NCBI RefSeq assembly: GCF_009909205.1
Contig: NZ_JAAAPN010000014.1
Location: 62,001-126,000 of the forward strand
DNA: 64,000 nucleotides
Direction: 5' to 3'
From: Aquabacterium fontiphilum
GTDB lineage: Bacteria > Pseudomonadota > Gammaproteobacteria > Burkholderiales > Burkholderiaceae_C
Shown: positions 9,161 through 18,201 of the stretch, in pieces
Position numbering within the stretch: the stretch's first letter is position 1
Layout of the letters: the number at the start of each line of letters is the position of its first letter
The notes under the pieces: generated by a model
Seen by the model: the letters and a program-made list of their open reading frames with translations, nothing else
What the model was told of the DNA's origin: nothing
Database searches by the model: none
Made by a program: the position numbers and the translations under genes

Positions 9161-10615
9161 ATGTCCCACGCTTCGACCAAGCCCGTCGCCACGCCAGCCA
9201 CCCCCCGCCTGTCGGCGCCCTCGGCCCGCCCGCGCGTCGTGATCATCGGCTGCGGCTTCGGCGGCCTTGAGGCGGCCAAGGCGCTGGACGGGGCCAATGT
9301 CGAAGTCATCGTCATTGACCGGACGAACCACCACCTGTTCCAGCCGCTGCTCTACCAGGTGGCCACCGCCGGGTTGAGCGCCCCCGCCATTGCGGCCCCC
9401 ATTCGCCACGTGCTGCGCACGCAAATCGCGCGCGGCGACCTCACCGTGCTGATGGGCGAGGTCAACGCGATCGACACATCCACCAGCTGCGTGGTGCTGG
9501 ACGGCGGCGAGCACGTGCATTACGACCACCTCATCGTGGCAGCCGGCGCCACCCACAGCTACTTCGGCCGCGATGAATGGGCCAAGTACGCGCCGGGGCT
9601 CAAGACCCTGGGCGATGCTTTCACCATCCGCCGTCGGGTGCTGAGCGCGTTCGAGCAGGCCGAGCGCGAAACCGATCCGGACAAGCGCGAGCCGTGGCTC
9701 ACGTTTGCCATCGTCGGCGCCGGCCCCACGGGTGTCGAGATGGCCGGCACGCTGGCTGAGATCTCGCGCGAGACCTTGAAATCCGAGTTCCGCCGCATCG
9801 ACTCGCGCGTGGCGCGCATCATCCTGCTGGAAGGCGCGCCCCGCGTGCTCGGCGCGTTCCCGGAGGACCTGTCCGAGCGCGCTCGGGAGCAGTTGGAAAT
9901 GCTGGGCGCCGAGGTGCTGCTGGGGGCGAAGGTGACCAACATCACCGCGTTCGGCATCCACTACGAACTGCAGGAAACGCAGCCCGACGGCAGCAGCAAG
10001 ATGGTCGCCCACTTCCTGCCCAGCCGCACCGTGGTGTGGGCCGCGGGCGTGGCCGCCTCACCGCTGGGACGCGCGCTGGCCAAGACCACCGGCTGCGAGC
10101 TCGACCGGGCCGGCCGCGTCGTCGTGCAGCCGGACCTGACCATCCCGGGCCACCCCAACATCTACGTGGTGGGCGACCTGGCCTCGGCCAAGAGCTACCT
10201 GGATCCCGCCCACCCCACCCCAGTGCCCGGCGTCAGCCCGGGCGCCAAACAGATGGGCCGCAAGGCAGCGTTCAACATCTTGCGCCGCATGAAAGGCCTG
10301 GATGGTCAGGCCTTCCGCTACTTCGATTACGGCTCGCTGGCCACCATCGGCAAGCGTGCGGCCGTCGCCTCGGTCGATGTGCCCTTCTTCAAGCGCAACA
10401 TCAAGTTCAGCGGATTCTTGGCCTGGCTGTTCTGGCTGTTCGTGCACGTCTATTTCCTGATCGGCTTCCGCAACCGCACGGTGGTGCTGATGGACTGGGC
10501 CTGGGCCTACTTCACCTCGCAGCGCCATGCCCGCGTCTTCCCTGATCCGCACGCGCTGGAGCCCACCGCCATGCTGGTGCGCGTGAAAGAGCCGGGCAGC
10601 CCGCCCGCCCCCTGA
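9161..10615 (+). CDS. ndh: Type II NADH dehydrogenase (NAD(P)/FAD-dependent oxidoreductase)
   Basis: A 484-residue flavoprotein from ATG 9161. Two Rossmann nucleotide-binding motifs are present: VVIIGCGFGGLEAAKAL for FAD near residue 27 and FAIVGAGPTGVEMAGTL for NADH near 183. NHHLFQPLLYQVATAGL and the NIYVVGDLA flavin-binding segment are typical of NDH-2. The C-terminal hydrophobic stretch (FLAWLFWLFVHVYFLIGF) fits membrane attachment. It passes electrons from NADH to quinone without proton pumping. It sits alone between the cyclase and an aminopeptidase gene. Confidence 0.93.
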   Translation: MSHASTKPVATPATPRLSAPSARPRVVIIGCGFGGLEAAKALDGANVEVIVIDRTNHHLFQPLLYQVATAGLSAPAIAAPIRHVLRTQIARGDLTVLMGEVNAIDTSTSCVVLDGGEHVHYDHLIVAAGATHSYFGRDEWAKYAPGLKTLGDAFTIRRRVLSAFEQAERETDPDKREPWLTFAIVGAGPTGVEMAGTLAEISRETLKSEFRRIDSRVARIILLEGAPRVLGAFPEDLSERAREQLEMLGAEVLLGAKVTNITAFGIHYELQETQPDGSSKMVAHFLPSRTVVWAAGVAASPLGRALAKTTGCELDRAGRVVVQPDLTIPGHPNIYVVGDLASAKSYLDPAHPTPVPGVSPGAKQMGRKAAFNILRRMKGLDGQAFRYFDYGSLATIGKRAAVASVDVPFFKRNIKFSGFLAWLFWLFVHVYFLIGFRNRTVVLMDWAWAYFTSQRHARVFPDPHALEPTAMLVRVKEPGSPPAP

Positions 10616-10652
10616 CGCCTGCCGGCGTGCGACTCATGGCACCATAGCTGCC

Positions 10653-12494
10653 ATGCTGTCGACCATTTCTTCCCGCCTGGCGGCGCTACGCGCCCACATG
10701 GCCCAGCAGGGCTGGCACGCCGTGCTGGTGCCCAGCAGCGACCCCCATCTTTCCGAGTACCTGCCCGACCGCTGGCAGGGGCGCGTGTGGCTCAGCGGCT
10801 TCACCGGCTCGGCCGGCACGCTGCTGGTGTCGGCCACGCGGGCAGCCCTGTTCACCGACAGCCGCTACTGGGAGCAGGCCGAGACCGAACTGGCCGGCTC
10901 GCCGGTGGCGTTGGTCAAGCTCGACGGGCCCGCCGTGCCCGCCTATCTGGCGTGGCTGAAAGCCGAAGCGTCAGGCTCTGACGCGGGCACCCTGGCCGTG
11001 GACGGCGCGGTGCTGGGTCTGGCCCAGGCCACACAGCTGCGCGACGCCCTGCAACGCGGCGGATGGCAACTGGACACCGCATCGGACGGATTGGCCACCA
11101 TCTGGGCTGACCGCCCTGCCCTGCCTGCCGCCGCCGTGTATGAGCACGCCTTGCCGCATGCCGCCACGCCTCGTACGACCAAGCTGGAAGCCCTGCGTGC
11201 AGCGATGCGCGACAAGGGCGCCACCCACCACTGGATCGCCACGCTCGACGACCTCGCCTGGCTGTTCAACCTGCGCGGTGCCGACGTCGACTACAACCCG
11301 GTGTTTCTGGGCCATGCGCTGATCGACCTGCAGACCGCCACGCTGTTTGTGGGCGCCGGCAAGGTGCCGGACGCGCTGGCGCAACGTCTGCGCGACGATG
11401 GCGTCACGCTGCGCGATTACGACATGGCCCTGGGCGCCCTGCGTGGCCTGCCGGCAGGCAGCACGCTGCTGGTCGACCCGAAACGCATCACCTGGGGTCT
11501 GCGCGAGGCCGTGCCCGACGGCGTGAAGGTGATCGAGGCCACCAACCCGACCACGCTGGCCAAGGCGTGCAAGACCGAGGCCGAGGCGGCTTTCATCCGC
11601 GAGGCCATGGAAGCCGATGGCGCGGCCATGTGCGCCTTCTATGCCTGGCTCGAACACGCCCTCGGCCGCGAACACGTCAGCGAGCTGACCATTGACGAAC
11701 GCATGACCGCAGAGCGGGCGCGTCAGCCGGGTTATGTGTCGCTGAGTTTCCCGACCATTGCCGGTTTCAACGCCAACGGCGCACTGCCCCACTACCGCGC
11801 CACCGCGCAGTCGTACAGCGTGCTGAGCACCCCTCAGGGGCTCACGGCCGAAGGCCTGCTGCTGATCGATTCGGGCGCACAGTATCTGGGCGGCACGACC
11901 GACATCACCCGCGTGTGGGCCATTGGTACGCCCAGCGCCGCGCAAAAGCGCGACTTCACGCTGGTGCTCAAAGGCACGATGGCGCTGTCGCGCACGCGCT
12001 TTCCGCGCGGCACGCTGGCCCCGATGCTGGACGCCATTGCGCGCGCGCCGCTGTGGGCCGAGGGGCTGGACTTCGGGCATGGCACCGGGCACGGCGTGGG
12101 CTACTTCCTCAACGTGCACGAAGGGCCGCAGTCGATCTCGAAGGCCGTGCCCGTGCCAGACATGGCCATGCAGCCGGGCATGATCACCTCCATCGAGCCT
12201 GGCTTGTATCGGCCGGGCCAGTGGGGCATTCGCATCGAGAATCTGGTCCTCAATGTGGCCGTGCCCCCGGCGGTGGCCGATGCCGCGCCAGGCACGCCCG
12301 AACATGGCGACTACTTGGCGTTCGAGACGCTGAGCCTGTGCCCGATCGACACGCGCTGCATCGACCGCAACCTGCTTCGTGACGACGAGGTGCAGTGGCT
12401 CAACGCCTACCACGCCGAGGTGCACCGCAGTCTGGCGCCCCATGTCTCGGGCGACGCGTTGAACTGGCTGACGGCACGCACGCGCCCGATCTGA
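10653..12494 (+). CDS. Xaa-Pro aminopeptidase (M24B, aminopeptidase P family)
   Basis: A 613-residue protein, the long three-domain form of aminopeptidase P. The first creatinase-like domain begins LRAHMAQQGWHAVLVPSSDPHLSEYLP, the second spans about 170-310, and the catalytic pita-bread domain is C-terminal. Metal ligands are recognisable in DSGAQYLGGTTDITRVW, GHGTGHGVGYFLNVHEGPQ and SIEPGLYRPGQWGIRIEN. It removes N-terminal residues preceding proline. There is no signal peptide, so it is cytoplasmic. The ATG at 10653 matches the family start. Confidence 0.95.
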   Translation: MLSTISSRLAALRAHMAQQGWHAVLVPSSDPHLSEYLPDRWQGRVWLSGFTGSAGTLLVSATRAALFTDSRYWEQAETELAGSPVALVKLDGPAVPAYLAWLKAEASGSDAGTLAVDGAVLGLAQATQLRDALQRGGWQLDTASDGLATIWADRPALPAAAVYEHALPHAATPRTTKLEALRAAMRDKGATHHWIATLDDLAWLFNLRGADVDYNPVFLGHALIDLQTATLFVGAGKVPDALAQRLRDDGVTLRDYDMALGALRGLPAGSTLLVDPKRITWGLREAVPDGVKVIEATNPTTLAKACKTEAEAAFIREAMEADGAAMCAFYAWLEHALGREHVSELTIDERMTAERARQPGYVSLSFPTIAGFNANGALPHYRATAQSYSVLSTPQGLTAEGLLLIDSGAQYLGGTTDITRVWAIGTPSAAQKRDFTLVLKGTMALSRTRFPRGTLAPMLDAIARAPLWAEGLDFGHGTGHGVGYFLNVHEGPQSISKAVPVPDMAMQPGMITSIEPGLYRPGQWGIRIENLVLNVAVPPAVADAAPGTPEHGDYLAFETLSLCPIDTRCIDRNLLRDDEVQWLNAYHAEVHRSLAPHVSGDALNWLTARTRPI

Positions 12495-12609
12495 GCTGGC
12501 GAGGCGGCTGGACACAGTTGTTTGCACACCTTACCCGCCGCTGTTTCTTGCAGAACGGGATAGGTGGCCTACTGAACGCCTGTCCGACTTGGCGCCAGCC
12601 CTTTGCCTC

Positions 12610-13560
12610 ATGCCTCAGCTCAACGTGCCCGCGTCCGCGCCCGTGGACCACAAAGCAACCGCCATCCGCTCGCATGTGAGCGCCCTCGCGCTCGTCTTCT
12701 GCGCCAGCCTGTCGCACCACGCGCTTGCGGGCGTGACCGCTCAACCGCTCGCCGGTGGCGGCCTGGTTCATTGGGAGACAGCGCGCACGGTGTCCATTTC
12801 AGGCCAGGCGAGTCTGTTTGGCGGCGACCCCTTTCAGAGCGTCGAGGTCAGCTACGCCCGCACCCTCAGCGGCGACCTGCACCCTGCCGAGCTGCGGGCG
12901 GGCATGGCGCTGCGCTTGCCCGAAGACCAGCCGCTGGGCTGGGGCGGTGTCGACGGGCAGGCCCGGCAGTGGCTGGACACCGACGCGGGTGGGCTGTCTT
13001 TCAACGGGCTGGCCGACGTGTTCGCGTCCGGTGGCACCAGCGACTGGGGCGTCAGCTTCGAGGGCCAAGGCCGGTCGCAGGTGCAGCTGGTCCACCGCTT
13101 CGACCTGCTTGACAGCCGCCCCATGCAGCTGCGCATGGACAGCACCGTCGGCCAGTGGCGCGACGACGATTACCGCTTCGCGCTGCGCTACATCGACCCC
13201 AAAGGCGGCCCCGCCCACACTGTCTGGCAGGACACCGTGGTCTACGACGACGACTGGCGCCCCTTGCGGGATTTCAGCCAGGTGCTCGAGCTCAAAGCCG
13301 GCGGCTATGAGCTGGAGGTCAGCCTGAACGCGGCCAGCTGGAGCAATGGCAACTGGCAGACGGCGGGGCGCACGCTCGCCAGCTTCAGTCTGCAGTCCAT
13401 CTGGCGCGACGGCGGTGTTCGGGCATCCATGCCCGGCGTGCTGAGCCCCGTGCCCGAACCCACGGCCCTATGGCTGGTCGGCGCAGGCCTGCTGGTGCTC
13501 GCAATGCGCGGCAGGCAACGCACCACATCCGCGCCCGACGCTCAAGCGGCTCGCTGCTGA
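12610..13560 (+). CDS. PEP-CTERM sorting domain-containing exported protein
   Basis: A 316-residue protein with an N-terminal signal peptide (about residues 18-40, ending HHALAG). The C-terminal sorting tag is VPEPTALWLVGAGLLVLAMRG followed by basic RQRTTS. PEP-CTERM proteins are processed by exosortase and are linked to exopolysaccharide. The mature middle (about 41-285) looks like a beta-rich extracellular domain with many Asp, Trp and Gly. It matches no family I recognise. No exosortase gene is in the window. The gene is alone on its strand and precedes the riboswitch leader. Confidence 0.85.
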   Translation: MPQLNVPASAPVDHKATAIRSHVSALALVFCASLSHHALAGVTAQPLAGGGLVHWETARTVSISGQASLFGGDPFQSVEVSYARTLSGDLHPAELRAGMALRLPEDQPLGWGGVDGQARQWLDTDAGGLSFNGLADVFASGGTSDWGVSFEGQGRSQVQLVHRFDLLDSRPMQLRMDSTVGQWRDDDYRFALRYIDPKGGPAHTVWQDTVVYDDDWRPLRDFSQVLELKAGGYELEVSLNAASWSNGNWQTAGRTLASFSLQSIWRDGGVRASMPGVLSPVPEPTALWLVGAGLLVLAMRGRQRTTSAPDAQAARC

Positions 13561-13708
13561 GCAGACGAGGCGCACCGGCACTGTGCGTGGCGCGCGCCCC
13601 TGCGCACCGCCACAGGCTCTTGCGGCTCACGCAAGGGCGTCAGGTGCTGGCACGGGTCGTGCATACAAGGTGCATGAGAGGAACGGCGAGGTCGTCGCTC
13701 CCCGAAAG
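13561..13708. other. Intergenic region upstream of the riboswitch
   Basis: This 148-base stretch must hold the promoter of the guanidine operon, because the aptamer begins right after it. I see no convincing -35/-10 pair and no coding capacity. With the aptamer and leader it makes up a 316-base gene-free region. Confidence 0.4.
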
Positions 13709-13817
13709 GGCAGCTAGGGTTCCGGCTCTGATGCATTCAGGGTGTCTGGTCCGAGAGCTGCCGGCTCAGGTCGGCGCATACCGGCATGGGCTCCACGGCG
13801 GGACAAAAGCCCGGGAG
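13709..13817 (+). promoter_or_regulatory. Guanidine-I (ykkC class) riboswitch aptamer
   Basis: The conserved signature blocks of this class occur in order: CTAGGGTTCCG at 13714-13724, TCTGGTCCGAGAG at 13745-13757, and GGGACAAAAGCCCGGGAG at 13800-13817. A P1-type helix is formed by GGCAGC (13709-13714) and GCTGCC (13757-13762), and CGGG/CCCG close the last hairpin. This class binds guanidinium and turns on guanidine export or degradation genes. It lies about 60 bases before the first gene of an importer-carboxylase operon, the classic context. GGGCTCC at 13788-13794 is complementary to the GGAGCCC that contains the ribosome binding site at 13867-13873, which may be part of the expression platform (inference). 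Confidence 0.93.
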
Positions 13818-13876
13818 GTTCGCTTCGGCTTCACGAAGTGTCCTCTCACGTGCGTTCAACCTGCCAGGAGCCCTGC

Positions 13877-14917
13877 ATGCGATCTGCCTCTTTCGCCCTC
13901 TCGTCGGCGCGTTTGCCGTTGTTGTCTTCCGCCTCCGGGCTGAAGGCCCGTGTGCTCGGTGCCATGGCCGCGGTCGCCGCCGCCATGGCACTCGCAGCAC
14001 CTTCGCCCGCACGGGCCGAAGTGAAGGTAGGCGTATCGGACTGGCCGGGCTGGGTGGCTTGGTATGTGGCCGAGCAAAAAGGCTTCTTCAAGAAGCACGG
14101 CGCCGACGTCAAGCTCGTCTGGTTTGCCAACTACACCGACTCCATCTCGGCCTTGTCCGCCGGCCGGCTGGATGCCAACTCACAGACTTGGTCCGACACC
14201 ATGGGGCCGCTGGCCAAGGGCCTGCCGCTGAAGGCCATCCTGGTCAACGACAACTCGGCCGGCAACGACGCCGTGGTGGTGTCACCGAAGATCCAGTCCA
14301 TCAAGGATCTCAAGGGCAAGACGGTGGCGCTGGAAGAGTTCAGCGTGTCGCACTTCGTGCTGGCCACCGCGCTGGCCAAGAACGGCATGAAGCCATCTGA
14401 CGTGAAGATCACCAACCTGAGCGCTGGCGATGCGGCCGCCGCCTTCATGGCTGGTCGGGTGGATGCCGCCGTGGTGTGGAACCCCTGGATCCACCAGATC
14501 GTCTCCAGTGGCAAGGGCAAGGCGGTGTTCACCTCGAAGGACATGCCCGGCCTCATCCCGGACCTGCTGGTGGCCCAGGACAAGGCCATCCAGACCAAGC
14601 GCAAGCATCTGGTGGGCATGATCAAGGCCTGGTTCGACACCGTCGCCTTCATCCAGCAGAACCCCGACGAAGCCGCCAAGATCATGAGCAAGGTCGTGAG
14701 CATGAAGCCCGACGAATACAAGGTCTTCTTGCCGGGCACCCGCTTCTTCGACGCCGCAGCCAACCAGACCGCGCTGGACCCGAAACACCCGCAGTCGCTG
14801 GTGGCGGTGGCCCCCACGATCGCGAACTTCCTGCTGGAGCACAAGCTCATTGACGGCCGGCCCGACCCCGCCAAGGGCGTGGACGCGACGCTGCTGGCCG
14901 ATGCGCTGAAGAAGTGA
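13877..14917 (+). CDS. ABC transporter substrate-binding protein, guanidine operon (urea-carboxylase-associated type)
   Basis: A 346-residue periplasmic binding protein of the NitT/TauT type. It starts at ATG 13877, six bases after AGGAG. A long signal peptide (about 1-45) ends APSPARAE. The mature protein begins VKVGVSDWPGWVAWYVAEQKGFFKKHG and has SAGRLDANSQTWSDTMGPLAKG and AGRVDAAVVWNPW, typical of the binding protein found with urea/guanidine carboxylase operons. It probably captures guanidine or a guanidino compound for the downstream permease and ATPase. Substrate is inferred from the riboswitch. It is the first gene of a six-gene operon. Confidence 0.9.
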   Translation: MRSASFALSSARLPLLSSASGLKARVLGAMAAVAAAMALAAPSPARAEVKVGVSDWPGWVAWYVAEQKGFFKKHGADVKLVWFANYTDSISALSAGRLDANSQTWSDTMGPLAKGLPLKAILVNDNSAGNDAVVVSPKIQSIKDLKGKTVALEEFSVSHFVLATALAKNGMKPSDVKITNLSAGDAAAAFMAGRVDAAVVWNPWIHQIVSSGKGKAVFTSKDMPGLIPDLLVAQDKAIQTKRKHLVGMIKAWFDTVAFIQQNPDEAAKIMSKVVSMKPDEYKVFLPGTRFFDAAANQTALDPKHPQSLVAVAPTIANFLLEHKLIDGRPDPAKGVDATLLADALKK

Positions 14918-14924
14918 GCGCGGC

Positions 14925-15788
14925 ATGAGCAGGCCACCGGCCCCTTTGCCCCCCGGGCTCCTGGACGGGCGCGCCAGCGCGCCGCCGGTGATGCGTCCGC
15001 GACGGCTGCGCTTGCTGGGCGTGCGCACCGGCATCCCCGGTGGCATCTATCTGGCGCTGGCCCTGCTGGGTCTGGCGGTGCCCGTGCTGCTGTGGACGCT
15101 GGCTGCCGTGAGCGGCGCTGACCCGGTCTTCATGCCTGGCCCCGACAAGGTGTGGGCCCAGGCCCAGGCCTGGTGGGACGATGGGCTGCTCGGCGATGCC
15201 GGCATCAGCACCTTCCGCGTGGTGGCCGGCTGGGGGCTGTCGGCCCTGATCGCCCTGCCTCTGGGGCTGCTGATCGGCACCTGGCGTGCCGTACAGGCCA
15301 TGCTGGAGCCGCTCACCGATTTCATCCGCTACATGCCCGCGGTGGCCTTTGTGCCGCTGGTGATGGTATGGGTGGGCATCGACGAGAGCGCCAAGGTGGC
15401 CGTGATCTTCATCGGCACCTTCTTTCAGATGGTGCTGATGGTGGCCGAAGACGTGCGCCGCGTGCCCATGGCCCAGATCGAGGCTGCGCAGACCATGGGG
15501 GCCACGCGCTGGGAGGTGGTCGAGAAGGTCATCGTGCCCTCGGCCAAACCGGCCCTGCTCGACACCTTACGCGTGACCATGGGCTGGGCCTGGACCTACC
15601 TGGTGGTGGCCGAGCTGGTGGCCTCGAGTTCGGGGCTGGGCTACGCCATCCTCAAGGCGCAGCGCTTTCTGCAGACCGACAAGATCTTCGCCGGCATCCT
15701 GATCATCGGCCTGATCGGGCTGCTGATTGACCAGCTCTTCCGCCTGGCGCACCGCAAGTCCTTTCCGTGGCTGTATGGCCGCCATTGA
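14925..15788 (+). CDS. ABC transporter permease, guanidine operon
   Basis: A 287-residue inner-membrane permease of the NitT/TauT (SsuC-like) family with about six membrane segments. The cytoplasmic coupling motif EAAQTMGATRWEVVEKVIVPSA (about residues 186-207) is the EAA loop that docks to the ATPase. It starts seven bases after the binding-protein stop. It forms the import channel together with the next gene's ATPase. Confidence 0.92.
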   Translation: MSRPPAPLPPGLLDGRASAPPVMRPRRLRLLGVRTGIPGGIYLALALLGLAVPVLLWTLAAVSGADPVFMPGPDKVWAQAQAWWDDGLLGDAGISTFRVVAGWGLSALIALPLGLLIGTWRAVQAMLEPLTDFIRYMPAVAFVPLVMVWVGIDESAKVAVIFIGTFFQMVLMVAEDVRRVPMAQIEAAQTMGATRWEVVEKVIVPSAKPALLDTLRVTMGWAWTYLVVAELVASSSGLGYAILKAQRFLQTDKIFAGILIIGLIGLLIDQLFRLAHRKSFPWLYGRH

Positions 15789-15814
15789 ATGATGGAAGAC
15801 CGACGGAGTCGCGC

Positions 15815-16693
15815 ATGACGCCCACCCCATACGCCATGGACATCCGCTGCGAACAGCTGTGGAAGACCTACCCGGGTGCCGCTGCGCCCGCGCTGCAAGC
15901 CATCGACCTGCACATCCAGGCCAATGAGTTTGTGGTGATGGTGGGCGCCTCAGGGTGTGGCAAATCGACGCTGTTGCGCACGATGGCGGGGCTCGAAGAC
16001 TACGACGCGGGCACGCTCACCGCCGGTGGCCTGCCCATCGACGGCCCGAGCCTGACGCGCGCCATGGTCTTCCAGCACTACAGCCTCTACCCCTGGCTGA
16101 CGGTGCTCGACAACATCAGGTTCTGCCGGCAGCTGAAGGCGCACACCGCCGAGCGCACCAGCGCCGACGTGGAAGACGCGGCCGGCCGCGCCGATGCCTT
16201 GCTGCGTCTGATGGGGCTGACCCATGTGGCCCACGCTTACCCCAGCCAACTGTCGGGCGGCATGCAGCAACGCGTGGCGATTGCGCGAGCTCTCATGAGC
16301 CGCCCGCCCATCCTGCTGATGGACGAGCCCTTCGGGGCGCTGGACGCGCAGACACGCGAGGTGATGCACGACCTGATCCAGCACGTGCACCGGCTGGAGC
16401 GCACGACCATCGTCTTCGTGACCCATGACGTGGAAGAGGCCATCTACCTGGCAGACCGGGTGGTGCTGATGGCCCCGCGACCAGGGCGCATCGACTCGAT
16501 CCACACCGTGCCCCTGCCCGAGCGCCGCACGCAGGACATGAAGCTCTCGCCCGAGTTCCTGCAACTCAAACGCCACCTGCTGGACCGCATACGCGACACC
16601 TCGGGGATGAAGACCGACCTCGATCTGCTGGAACAGCTCAGCCGATCGGCCGCCGATGTGGCTTCAGGCGCCTCGGGCGCCACCCCACGCTGA
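15815..16693 (+). CDS. ABC transporter ATP-binding protein, guanidine operon
   Basis: A 292-residue ATPase starting at MTPTPYAMDIRCEQLWKTYPG. Walker A is GASGCGKST (about residues 44-52), the Q-loop is in VFQHYSLYPWLTV, the signature is LSGGMQQRVAIARAL, Walker B is ILLMDEPFGALD, and the switch His is in FVTHDVEEAIYLADRV. This matches the nitrate/taurine/bicarbonate importer subfamily. A C-terminal tail of about 50 residues is beyond the core fold. It powers the importer encoded by the two preceding genes, 26 bases after the permease. Confidence 0.93.
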   Translation: MTPTPYAMDIRCEQLWKTYPGAAAPALQAIDLHIQANEFVVMVGASGCGKSTLLRTMAGLEDYDAGTLTAGGLPIDGPSLTRAMVFQHYSLYPWLTVLDNIRFCRQLKAHTAERTSADVEDAAGRADALLRLMGLTHVAHAYPSQLSGGMQQRVAIARALMSRPPILLMDEPFGALDAQTREVMHDLIQHVHRLERTTIVFVTHDVEEAIYLADRVVLMAPRPGRIDSIHTVPLPERRTQDMKLSPEFLQLKRHLLDRIRDTSGMKTDLDLLEQLSRSAADVASGASGATPR

Positions 16694-16713
16694 CGACTTG
16701 CCTGGACGACCCC

Positions 16714-17517
16714 ATGACCCCGAGCTTTGACATTCCCGCCAATCCACCCGGCACCCAACCCGTGGATGCCCCCAACGTCTGGCAGCGCTTTGCCCCTGAC
16801 CTGCCCGCTGAGCGGGTGATGTGGTCCGAGATCGTGCCCGGGGGCTGCCACTGGTCCTGGGTGATGCCCCGGGGCAGCCGCCTGCGCATGGTGGCGCTCG
16901 AAGCCGGCGCCAACCTGAGCATGGTGCTCTACCACGCCCGCGAGAAGCTCGAGCGCTACAACATGCCCGACTCGCTCAAGGCGCAGCACACGGCCCACTA
17001 CACCCGGGGCCACGTGCTGATGAGCGACATGGGCCGCGCGCTGGCCAGCATCACCGCCGACACCGTAGGCTGGCACGACCCGCTGGGCGCCTTGCTGGAC
17101 GCCGAACGCCTGCACGCCAAGTATGGCGATCAGAGCTTCCACACCCACCGCAACAGCATGTTCCGCAGCGGCAAGGACGGCCTGCTCATCGAGATCGGCA
17201 AGTACGGTCTGGCCCGCCGCGACCTGATTGCGCCGGTCAACTTCTTCAGCAAGGTGGCGGTGGACGCCGAAGGTCGTTTCCAGTTTGCGCCCGAGCATGC
17301 GCCGGCTGGCGCGATGGTCGAGTTGCGCTTCGACATGGACACGCTGATCGCCATCTCCACCGCGCCCCACCCGCTGGACCCGAACCCCACCTACGCACCG
17401 CGCAAGGTGGGGCTGGCCGCGTGGAAATCCGGCCCCGCCGACGCGCACGACTTCAACCGGCGCTTCCGCCCAGAGTGCGCCCGTGCGCTGCACAACGCCG
17501 ACATGGCCTACCTCTGA
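16714..17517 (+). CDS. DUF1989 protein, urea/guanidine carboxylase-associated; carboxyguanidine deiminase subunit (larger)
   Basis: A 267-residue cytoplasmic protein of the DUF1989 family, one of the two associated proteins (UAAP1/UAAP2). Pairs of such proteins in riboswitch-controlled operons are known as CgdA and CgdB, which together convert carboxyguanidine to allophanate. Visible parts include LRMVALEAGANLSMVLYHAREKLERYN, RGHVLMSDMGRALASI, DTVGWHDPLGALLDAE and RRDLIAPVNFFSKVAVD. At the position where its partner has Cys101 and Cys111, this protein has Val118 and Leu128, although His121 is kept. It may therefore be the structural rather than metal-binding subunit (inference). I cannot say which of CgdA or CgdB it is. 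Confidence 0.88.
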   Translation: MTPSFDIPANPPGTQPVDAPNVWQRFAPDLPAERVMWSEIVPGGCHWSWVMPRGSRLRMVALEAGANLSMVLYHAREKLERYNMPDSLKAQHTAHYTRGHVLMSDMGRALASITADTVGWHDPLGALLDAERLHAKYGDQSFHTHRNSMFRSGKDGLLIEIGKYGLARRDLIAPVNFFSKVAVDAEGRFQFAPEHAPAGAMVELRFDMDTLIAISTAPHPLDPNPTYAPRKVGLAAWKSGPADAHDFNRRFRPECARALHNADMAYL

Positions 17518-17535
17518 TCTGAGCAGGAGCACGCG

Positions 17536-18201
17536 ATGACCGCCACCGCCATCCGCATCCAGGAAAGCCCCCTCGACCCGGCCCAGGCCGTGGTCAACCA
17601 CGTGCTGCCATCGGGCGAGCCTTACTTGCTGCACTTCAAGCAGGGCCAGACCCTGCGCATCGTCGACCTGGAGGGCAACCAGGCCGTCGACGTGATCTTC
17701 TACAACGCGCAAGACCTGGCCGAGCATTACAGCGCCACCGACACCATGCTGGCGCAAGGCGGCATCTACCTGACCACCGGCTCGGTGCTGATGAGCAGCG
17801 AAGGTCGGCCCATGCTCACCATCGTGGCCGACACCTGCGGGCGGCACGACACGCTGGGCGGCGCCTGCGCGGCCGAGAGCAACACGGTGCGCTACGCCCT
17901 GCAGAAGAAGTACATGCACAGCTGCCGAGACAACTACCTGATCGCACTGCAGCACGCCGACCTGGCCTTAAGCAAGCGCGATCTGGTGCCCAACGTCAAC
18001 TTCTTCATGAACGTGCCGGTGACGGCCGATGGGCAACTCACCTTCGCCGATGGGGTATCGGGCCCGGGCAAGTACGTCGAGCTGCGCGCCGAGATGGACA
18101 TCCTGATGCTGGTGTCCAACTGTCCGCAGCTCAACAACCCCTGCAACGCCTACAACCCCACCCCGGCGCAGTTCCTGGTCTGGGATGCCCAAGATGTTTG
18201 A
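17536..18201 (+). CDS. DUF1989 protein, urea/guanidine carboxylase-associated; carboxyguanidine deiminase subunit (smaller)
   Basis: A 221-residue DUF1989 protein, partner of the preceding gene. It contains [36 protein letters not shown] and the full motif [12 protein letters not shown] with Cys101, His104 and Cys111, a likely metal site, followed by [15 protein letters not shown]. Partnered DUF1989 proteins deiminate carboxyguanidine to allophanate and release ammonia. The stop overlaps the ATG of the carboxylase (ATGTTTGA), so the subunit and enzyme are probably translated together. Start is ATG 17536, after AGGAGCACGCG. Confidence 0.9.
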   Translation: MTATAIRIQESPLDPAQAVVNHVLPSGEPYLLHFKQGQTLRIVDLEGNQAVDVIFYNAQDLAEHYSATDTMLAQGGIYLTTGSVLMSSEGRPMLTIVADTCGRHDTLGGACAAESNTVRYALQKKYMHSCRDNYLIALQHADLALSKRDLVPNVNFFMNVPVTADGQLTFADGVSGPGKYVELRAEMDILMLVSNCPQLNNPCNAYNPTPAQFLVWDAQDV

